Shown piece by piece: positions 56,653 through 64,000 of a stretch of 64,000 nt of DNA. The number at the start of each line of letters is the position of its first letter. Within the stretch, counting starts at the first letter, position 1. The DNA comes from Cucumis sativus. Lineage: Eukaryota; Streptophyta; Magnoliopsida; Cucurbitales; Cucurbitaceae. The notes under the pieces were generated by a model that saw only the letters and a program-made list of their open reading frames with translations, ran no database searches and was not told the origin of the DNA. Both the position numbers and the translations under genes were made by a program. The stretch covers positions 29,716,272 through 29,780,271 of the forward strand of contig NC_026659.2 in the NCBI RefSeq assembly GCF_000004075.3. Reading direction: 5' to 3'.

Positions 56653-57690
56653 CTAACCACTTTTATTCTATTACATTTTCTGTTCTTTTCTCGAAGTTAG
56701 GATCATATATGGAATTCTTTTATTAATTAAGAATGTAAACACGAGTTTTTTTTTTTTTTTCTTACACAATAATGCTAGAATGTGTTGAATATGTTATTCA
56801 ATACTTCACATTTATGTTATTTACGTTACTTATGATTTTGTTCATAAACTTATTAAAGAATTTATGTTTACCTAAACTCTTTCCGTTTATTATTGGCGCA
56901 TTTGAATCTGTAACATAATTTTTTCTCTAATAATAAAATGTTATATCCCTCTGTCGATAGATGTAGGTAACAACAAAGATGAAAATATTCATTCATATGG
57001 CAATATATTCATAAATTTACTAATTATCCATATATCTTTGATGTATTTCATAAATGCTCGTAGAATATAAAAAGATGTATCCTTTTAATCTAATATGAAT
57101 AAGTACTAACAACAAATATTCATACGTTAAATTGAGAGTATAGTAAAAGGGATGACACAGGGGATATAACATTTTACTCTTCCACTTTAATATAGCAAAA
57201 TGCCATTTTAATATAGACTCGAGGGATATAACATTTTAATATAGCAAAATGTTTTGAAAATTGCAATTATGGCAAATCTTAAGTACAACGCTAGGTAAAA
57301 GACCAAAATGCCCCAACAACAAGGAGAAGAAGATCCATTTCACTCTTCCATTCCTTCGTATTCTGATTTCAAAATAGACTTTCTACGATTTCTTCATCTT
57401 CCACTTCTGGTGCCTTCACACTTCCACCACTTTACGCTTTCCTTCCATCTTCCACTTTCATTTGGTCTTCTAATACCTTCGTTTCATTGTCCACCTTATT
57501 TTCGATTTCTCTACTTCATCATCTATAAAACTTCTTTGCTTTTCGTTTGAAATCGTAAGTTATTTTCGTTTTCCATTTGGTCAGAATCTGTTTGAAATAA
57601 ATTTTCTTCTTTTTCTGTCTTCTATTTCTATTTTTCTTTTAAATTTATTTCTTCATTTTCGGTTTGGCTATGCTTTGTTTGTTTTTTAGT
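56653..57690. other. Flank and spacer
   Basis: Positions 56653-56840 match the promoter-distal flank of the gene at 49240. At 57160-57290 GGGATATAACATTTTA occurs twice, followed by a TIR-like AATATAGCAAAATG...ATGGCAAAT similar to the MULE ends at 18651-19685. The 80-codon frame at 57308-57550 is Phe/Ser/His-rich with no recognised domain and is not called. Confidence 0.4.
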
Positions 57691-58345
57691 TTATGTGTTG
57701 TTACTTACGGTTAAGGTCTATAAGTGATATGTTTATATCTCTGATAGACTTGAGGGATGTTTTGTTTGTTTGCATTAGGATGTTAGTAGATGATTTAGTT
57801 TAATGTACATTTTTATGTGTTGTTGTTTAGGTTCAATCAGTGACATGTTTCTATCAACTTGAAAGATGTTTAACTTGTTTGTCTTGAATTGTTAATGGAA
57901 GTTTTAGTTTAATGTGCATCTTTTATCCGTTGTTGCATAGGGTCTACCGGTGATATGTTTTAATCCATGATAGAGATTTAGGAGATGTTTAGCTTGTTTG
58001 ACTTGGAATATGTTTGTGTTGTGATTGTTATTAGATGTTTTAGTTTAATGTCAATTTTTTTTATCTCTTGTTGCTTAAGGTCTATCGGTGATATATTTCA
58101 ATCGTTGATAGACTTGGAAGTGCTTAATTGTTTGACTTAGAAAGTTAGTAGAAAGCTCTAGTTTAATGTGCATTTTTTGTGTGGGATGTTGCTTATGGTC
58201 TATCAGTGATATGTTTCTATCACTGATTAATAGATTTGGAGGATGTTGAACTTGTTTATATTAGGATGTTTAACTTGCTTCTTCAAAATGCTAATTTGTT
58301 TCCAGTTTGTGTGTTGTTTCTTAGGGTTATGGCCTATCAGTGATA
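57690..58345. repeat. Minisatellite, about 120-bp units, 6 diverged copies
   Basis: The anchor GTTGTTGCTTAGGGTCTATC...GTGATATGTTT recurs near 57693, 57815, 57926, 58062, 58182 and 58308. Each is followed by GATAGACTTG, GGATGTTTAACTTGTTTG and TTTAGTTTAATGTGCAT. Spacing is 111-136 bases. Confidence 0.8.
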
Positions 58346-58927
58346 TGCTTGTATGAGTGATAGTATATATATGTGGGTATTTTCTCTTTTTCATTGATTA
58401 ACTAATAATTGTTTAAATTAAAACCACTTGAACTTAATATTTCACACCTTTATCAGTTTGAACACTTCAATGTATAATTATCCTTGTATGTATGTAATAC
58501 AACCACAATTAAAATAATATTTAATTATCTCTATTTGAGAGTATAAGGTTTTATCTGCAATGGTTTTTTCAAAAAAGTGGAATAATTCTTTACATCATCG
58601 TCTTATGCTCCTTCAAGATGGTGTCTCTTCGAATTGCGTTCACCAATCTTGATCACATCTCAATTTCATTTGATTGAAACAAATTTCTATTTAGGCTTTG
58701 TGGGTTTTAACGTTATGCATTATGGGCTTTAATGTTATAGTTGATAGTATAAGGTATATTATCACAAGAACAAACAAGAATAATGACAAAATAGAAGGTT
58801 CACTTTGAACAAATAACAAAAATATTTTTAAATGGACAAAATTGTAAAACAAAATAATTTGAAAAAAAAAAGGCGCAACATTGTCTTAAATGCTCCTAAC
58901 TAACTAAAAACTTTGAATCGTAAATAC
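58346..58927. other. Dispersed repeat copy and spacer
   Basis: Positions 58380-58715 are the second copy of the repeat at 45732-46060. The rest is AT-rich spacer before tandem copy 2. Confidence 0.55.
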
Positions 58928-59824
58928 AATATTAGGCCAGCGAAGAGACAACTTAACCGATCAAAGAAATTGTTGAACAATGCAAAAGACTATAATATTG
59001 CTAGTGACCGATTGATTTGTCCCTTGTTTTTTATTTGCAACTCTCTCATTGAGTAAATGGATATTGCATTATATTAGTTTAGTGGATATTCCATGATAGG
59101 AAAAGTTAATGATAGACTTCACATTTTATTTGATTTTGTTCTATTCATATAGAAAAGTGTTAGACCACAGGTTGAATATTGCAAATTGTGTCCCTTTATA
59201 TTCTTAAATAGTAGCAACTCTTCAATGGATGTTAAAGTTTATTAAAGATAAACCATAACGGTGAAAAACTTCACAGTCACATTACCTCCTCATATTTTAG
59301 TTATGTCCCTTTTGTGTTCCCATTGAGAAATTAGTATTATACATGTTAATCATTGCAAATTAGTATTAATTTGTGCATTCTATTGAGAAAAAGTTTTGTT
59401 AATATAAATGTTGAAGTCTATCGTTGATAGAAGTTATCGACGATAAACTTCATAATAAGGTTTATAACTGATAGAAACTATCTGCTAAATTTAAAACTCC
59501 ATTATGACGTTACTTTATATTATTACCTAATAAAGTCACTATCTTCAAGCAGAATAATTCTTATCAACAACATAATGTCACATCATTGAAAAAATAGTGG
59601 AACTGTGCAACTTCTACTACTGTGACAAAAATGACGACAATAACTACATTTTGAGTGACTTTTCTTCTCATCAATCTTTTTTTTTTATTTGTTTTTGCGG
59701 TCCTGCTCAAGACTTGCAAACTAGAGGTATTGTTACACTTGTGACATTGATTAATCATAATTATTAATTTACTACAAAAAAAAAAAAGAAAAAACAAAAA
59801 AGATGTATAGTTATCATCCTAGTC

Positions 59825-60075
59825 ATATGGGTAGAAGAGGAAAGCAGATCAGAAGTCTGTTGAAGTTCCTCAGAGGAACTTGAGATCAGGTAGTGACTTT
59901 CGCCGTTTCCAATCAAACCCCGTTGAGGTTGGTGAAGCTGCCAAAGAGAAACCATGTGCAACACTTGTGGAATGCGCCACTTGGATCGTTGTTTATTTGG
60001 GACTAGGATTTGCTTCAAGTGTAGGCAAGAGGGGCATACAACTTATCATTGTCCTTTGAGATATACTAAGGTTGG
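59825..60075 (+). mobile_element. Gypsy-type gag fragment, duplicated copy
   Basis: The second copy of the CCHC zinc-knuckle fragment at 51900-52150, carried by the tandem duplication. A broken fossil. Confidence 0.75.
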
Positions 60076-61719
60076 GCAAAGCAGTCACAGGTGGAGAGTG
60101 ACACAACAGGGCAATGTTTTTGCCACCACCAAAGGGTAATACGAGAGACAAACCGACGAGTGACAAGAAGGACGCGTGACTGTCAGATGGGGACTTAGTT
60201 TTCTTTAAACAATTTGCTTCCACTTATGGTTTTAATTTTTTTTTATGTGATTGAACTGAATTTATAGATAGCTATTTTGTAAACAGTACTTTTAGAATTT
60301 TATTTGTTTGAAATTGGGCTCGAACAACGTTTTCCTTGATCGTTATGATTTCAAATAAATTTCACCATATTTTGTGTCAATCAATGTGTTTTGTTTAATT
60401 AAAATAATGACTTCGACTTAGATAGAAAAGTTGGGTTATTACACTAAAACGAATGTAATTATTAGATTCATTGAAAAAATCATCAAAATAGTCTGCAATT
60501 CTCTTGCCATTCTGCCAAAAAAATATTAAAACTATATGTCACTATATATTAAAGTTGTAAATAAGATTGGATATATATGTATACTAAATCACATAACAAA
60601 CCAATTATATCTTACAAATATATTAAAGTATATATTCATCATTTAAAATATTAATAGATACATTGAGAATGTGTCATTTACTAATGTTTTAGTAATATTT
60701 ACTATATAAACATATAATTTTATGTAGTTTATTACTTGTAGTTTACAGTATATTTAAAATATAAATGTTTATATGACTAACAACTTAATATTAATATATG
60801 ATAAACAAAATAACAGCAAAAAAAAACATTAACGAATGAAAAAATTCGGACGTCTTACTGTATATCATTGAATATGTGATATTGTATATATCAAGTGGTA
60901 TATATGTGTAAGGAATATAATGGAATAAACTGTTAGCAATAAAAAGTGAAATATATGTGTAAGCAATATCTAGGTAAAGTACGATGTAATGAACTTACGA
61001 ATGTTTGCGAGGAATTAAGAAAGACAACTAACCGAAAGTTTGAAGAAAACAAAATTTTGAGATAAAGTGAAGACCAAAGTTGAAGATCGATATTGAAAAC
61101 ACCAAAATTGATGGAAGAAAATACATAAATTGAATTATGAAGAAGTTGAAGTCGTCGTCGACATCGACACCAGAATAAATTTCACATATTCTTAACGTGG
61201 TGATGAAAATAATGATATAAAGTTATATTTAATTATTAATTTATTCTATATTAGAAAAGATTTCATTTTATATTAAATTAATAAACTATTTCCAAATAAT
61301 TTTCATAATTAAGTTACGTTAATTAATGGCATAAATAAGGAAGTTATCATTTAAAACATAAATTGAATATAATGTAAATAAGAAAATAATTTGAATTTAA
61401 TTTCGAAAACTTTATATAATTAATGATTATGATAAGATTATAATTGTCCAAAAAAAGCATTTGAAAACCTAATAAAGAAATAAATCTTAATTTAGAACAT
61501 CGTTCAAATTTACTAGTATACTGAGTTGTTTTATCTTTCGTTCTAAATGGTGCATAAAATAGAGTAATACTCGTATGAAAATCCAAACTTCATTAACAAA
61601 GGAAACAAAATATTTTAAAAGAAATTGTAATTATTTAGAAAGAGAAATTTCTTCAGTGAGTTGTCTATATTAAATAGGAACACAGTTCAAGATGAGTATC
61701 CAAGTAAATATGAGTGTTT
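60076..61719. other. Spacer within tandem copy 2
   Basis: AT-rich sequence matching 52151-53802 with small indels. No gene. Confidence 0.5.
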
Positions 61720-62607
61720 TTAAGGATACAAAGCATGAAGTCCGGCAATATCATCATCATTCAAGTTCTTTAAAGCATTGGATTCAATATACGGCCACAT
61801 GACAGCTTGTGGAAGGGTGCTATGGGCAAGACCAAGAACATGTCCAAGCTCATGAAGTGCCGCATTCATCACATTAACCTTTTTTTCTTCCAACCCTGCC
61901 GACCAACTATCGTCGCCATCTAAGTGCAATCTCCCATCAGTTGGTGCAAAAGCATGACCCACAATTCCTCCAGGTCCATCAAAAGGCAATCCATCTGCAT
62001 GATCCTTTATCTGAAAGCTTATATTAATGTCAGCACTTTGGGCATCCGAAGCTTCTGAGAATGTGAATAGTGACTGGCCTGCCCATCGAGCCATAGCCTC
62101 AGTCACTGATGGCACAAAGTCAATTGGGAAATTGTTGGTAAATACATAGGTTAGGTGGCGTTTGTAATCTGGCCATTGTGGGTTGCCTGGGAATAAAGCG
62201 TAATGAGATGACATTTCAAGATCATCCTCAAGATTCTTACTTGAGTTAAATTTGAAGACATCTCGTACTCCACATCGTGGTTTGAACATTTGATCTAATG
62301 TTTCTTGGTCTAGAACCCCACTTACGTTGAGGTGAGTCCATTTCTGATATAATTTAATGGCAGATTCTAGGGAATCGTCGAACTTGTTGCTATTGAGTTC
62401 AATGATATGGGAATCAATACTCATGTTGTGTGATAAGTAACCATAACGTTGAAGGTATTTTTTAATGTTACGTATTCCTTCTACGTTGTCGCCTTTACGA
62501 CATCCATAGAGACGTTGAGGAGATAGAATTGGGTTGTGTTTGGAGATTACGTGAGATGCAATGGAGACGAAAACAAGAAAGAGCAGTTGGAGAGACTTGA
62601 AAGCCAT
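61720..62607 (-). CDS. Matrix metalloproteinase, clade A copy 4
   Basis: A 295-residue intronless MMP starting MAFKSLQLLF at 62607. The in-frame upstream ATG at 62712 is in sequence that is leader or promoter in the paralogues, and downstream of it lies the TATA word, so it is rejected. The signal peptide is 1-22; propeptide Cys36. The cysteine switch PRCGVRD is at 110-116 after a Lys. The metal loop is KDHADGLPFDGPGGIVGH, active site HELGHVLGLAHS 252-263 and Met-turn Met270. All functional residues are intact. It is the last MMP of the cluster within the window. Confidence 0.93.
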   Translation of the reverse strand: MAFKSLQLLFLVFVSIASHVISKHNPILSPQRLYGCRKGDNVEGIRNIKKYLQRYGYLSHNMSIDSHIIELNSNKFDDSLESAIKLYQKWTHLNVSGVLDQETLDQMFKPRCGVRDVFKFNSSKNLEDDLEMSSHYALFPGNPQWPDYKRHLTYVFTNNFPIDFVPSVTEAMARWAGQSLFTFSEASDAQSADINISFQIKDHADGLPFDGPGGIVGHAFAPTDGRLHLDGDDSWSAGLEEKKVNVMNAALHELGHVLGLAHSTLPQAVMWPYIESNALKNLNDDDIAGLHALYP

Positions 62608-62663
62608 TGGTAAGAAAAGTTTACAAATTGTATTAACGTGGAAGGAAAAGAACTTTAGGGTTT

Positions 62664-62670
62664 TTTTATA
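62664..62670 (-). promoter_or_regulatory. TATA box of clade A copy 4
   Basis: TATAAAA on the minus strand, about 57 bases upstream of the ATG at 62607. Confidence 0.6.
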
Positions 62671-62972
62671 GAGAACTTTTGCATGAAGAAGAAAAGGAAA
62701 TAAATTGAGCATTGCATGGAAATTGAAATTCGTTAAAACCTACTCTTTCCTTTATGGGATAAATAAATTACGTTTATTTTCTTTGTTTTTTTTTTCTTTT
62801 TTTGGTTAAAAACCATACCCTTTTTTAAAAAACAAAATCCAACCTTTTATGTTAAATTTAGTTGAGAGATATTCTTGTAGAAGAGAAATAAAATCTCTCA
62901 TTTAATAAAAAATAATAATAGTGGGTTATAAATAATTAAGATACATGTAAATTAAATAAATATTCTACCATT

Positions 62973-64000
62973 TTTAACAATGGCCATTCATCTGCATGTG
63001 TGAATATCCCACCAACGGATGTGATACCCACATTCGGTCTCTTTTGCTCAAGCACTACTGCCACACGCACGATCGCCCTCCATTCAATCGACGACACGTC
63101 ATCGTTGTCTCTGTTCAATCGCCATTGTTGCTGTACCTTTGGCACCGTCGTCATCTATAAGGCAACGCTCCAAAAAAGTTAGGACTTTTCACATTTGAAA
63201 CTACTTGGTGAAGAGTTTCCTTAATGTAAGAACAAAGACTCTTCTTCCTTTCTTCTACATCATTTTCCAACTCCAGTCGCTTAGGGTTCTTCATCTACCA
63301 ACGATTTGAGGTTAGTCTTCTTCTTCCTTTCTTCTACATCATTTTCCAACTTCTGTTATTAATAGGCTTGTTAATTGGAATTTGTATATTGTTCTGGTGC
63401 CATTCAATTTATTTATAGTTTCGGTATTCCAATGGGAAGTTTCTTCTTTCTGCAAAGCATACACGAAGAACTATTAGCACGGAGTATATTATCTCAATGG
63501 ATGCTGAAAAGATTTCGAGATCAAGTAGCTCTTACATTGGAAAACTAAGGTGAGACCGCACTTGACAACTATGAAATTTATCGTTTGCATACTTTGTTGT
63601 CTATGTTAATATAATTACAACACTGCAAAATTTCACACTTCTTAGGTCACAAATTATGATTTCAATTATATGTAGTATACACATTAGTCTATGAGAATGA
63701 CATTATGATATAAAACTTAGGTCTATACTTGAGGTAATATTCTGGTTGTCCAGGCTGTCGGTTGGAATTGAGGTAATGTATTATGTCAATTAGGGCTGGC
63801 TTAAGTCGTCATTTTAGTTATATTCAAATACCTACTTCAATTTTTAACAAGAAAAGAGGTTTCGATGGGTGTACTTATTCCTTTAAATGATTAGTTAAGA
63901 AAAAATCATCTTATAGCATTGGGTTCGTAAACTCTCTCCGACGTATATATTATATTTGAGATCACAATATGTTTTAATTTTACTTGTTGAATGAATTTGG
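62973..64000. other. Right flank, unassigned; possible leader of another gene
   Basis: This sequence is not part of the tandem unit and is less AT-rich at 62985-63560. CTTCCTTTCTTCTACATCAT plus TTTTCCAACT occurs twice (about 63244 and 63322). A possible short first coding exon is ATG 63497 to AG|GTGAGA at 63549/63550 ([18 protein letters not shown]), pointing right and out of the window. No domain is recognised, so it is only a possibility. Confidence 0.3.

Larger units (their letters stand above)
58928..62972. repeat. 4-kb tandem duplication, copy 2
   Basis: Direct-repeat partner of 51005-55055. Homology ends at about 62972 (TATTCTACCATTTTT), after which unrelated sequence begins. Confidence 0.8.

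Noticed and set aside
57308-57550. 80-codon open frame
   Set aside because: Biased Phe/Ser/His composition, no domain, no splice support and no paralogue; likely chance in a T/C-rich tract.
2618-62607. GPI anchors on the MMPs
   Set aside because: All twelve proteins end within a few residues of the last catalytic-domain helix with no hydrophobic C-terminal tail.
62608-62712. 35-residue N-terminal extension of clade A copy 4
   Set aside because: It would place the start upstream of the TATA word and ahead of a perfect signal peptide.
1-64000. tRNA, rRNA or conserved small-RNA genes
   Set aside because: I found no cloverleaf-type A/B box pairs or rRNA words by reading; tRNAscan-SE and Rfam scans would be decisive.

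Overview
The window looks like AT-rich plant nuclear DNA, most likely from a cucurbit (dicot). I infer this from the introns, the transposon families and the style of the genes; no database was searched. Its main content is a cluster of secreted matrix metalloproteinase genes (plant MMPs, family M10A). I count 12 apparently intact genes and two broken copies between about 2.6 and 62.6 kb. Each intact gene encodes a protein of about 293-320 residues with a signal peptide, a peptidoglycan-binding-like propeptide ending in a cysteine switch (PRCGxxD or a variant), and a catalytic domain with the HExGHxxGxxH zinc site and a Met-turn. None has a C-terminal hydrophobic tail, so they look like soluble apoplastic enzymes rather than GPI-anchored ones.

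Layout. At 1-402 there is the first exon of a CREG-like (pyridoxamine-phosphate-oxidase fold) gene that runs off the left edge. The left half carries plus-strand MMPs: clade A at 2618; clade B at 5355 (truncated), 10894 and 16661; clade C at 20723; and clade D at 23779 and 28079, which has unusual cysteine-switch and calcium-loop sequences. A decayed MMP piece lies at about 30.8 kb. The right half carries minus-strand MMPs: clade E at 31768-32730, 38920-39987 and 46411-47693, then clade A again at 49240-50127, 53803-54684 and 61720-62607. Two clade E genes share an intron that every other copy lacks. The cluster is therefore convergent, with clade A at both ends as an inverted duplication. The last two clade A genes sit in a 4 kb tandem duplication.

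The spacers are full of transposon remains. They include two Harbinger-type elements with internal repeats, a Mutator-type element with a 9-bp target duplication and an empty-site paralogue inside the same window, CACTA-type pieces, a large solo LTR, Copia and Gypsy fragments, a small hAT-type MITE, and at least eight 5'-truncated LINE tails sharing one 3' end. Minisatellites occur at 18.8 and 57.7 kb. The paralogous segments act as internal references that date several insertions relative to the gene duplications.

The genes do not form a pathway. They are a family expanded by local duplication, whose members probably differ in activation threshold, metal binding and expression. The least ordinary signals are clade D, the clade E intron, and the promoter-bearing propeptide-only copy at 5355.
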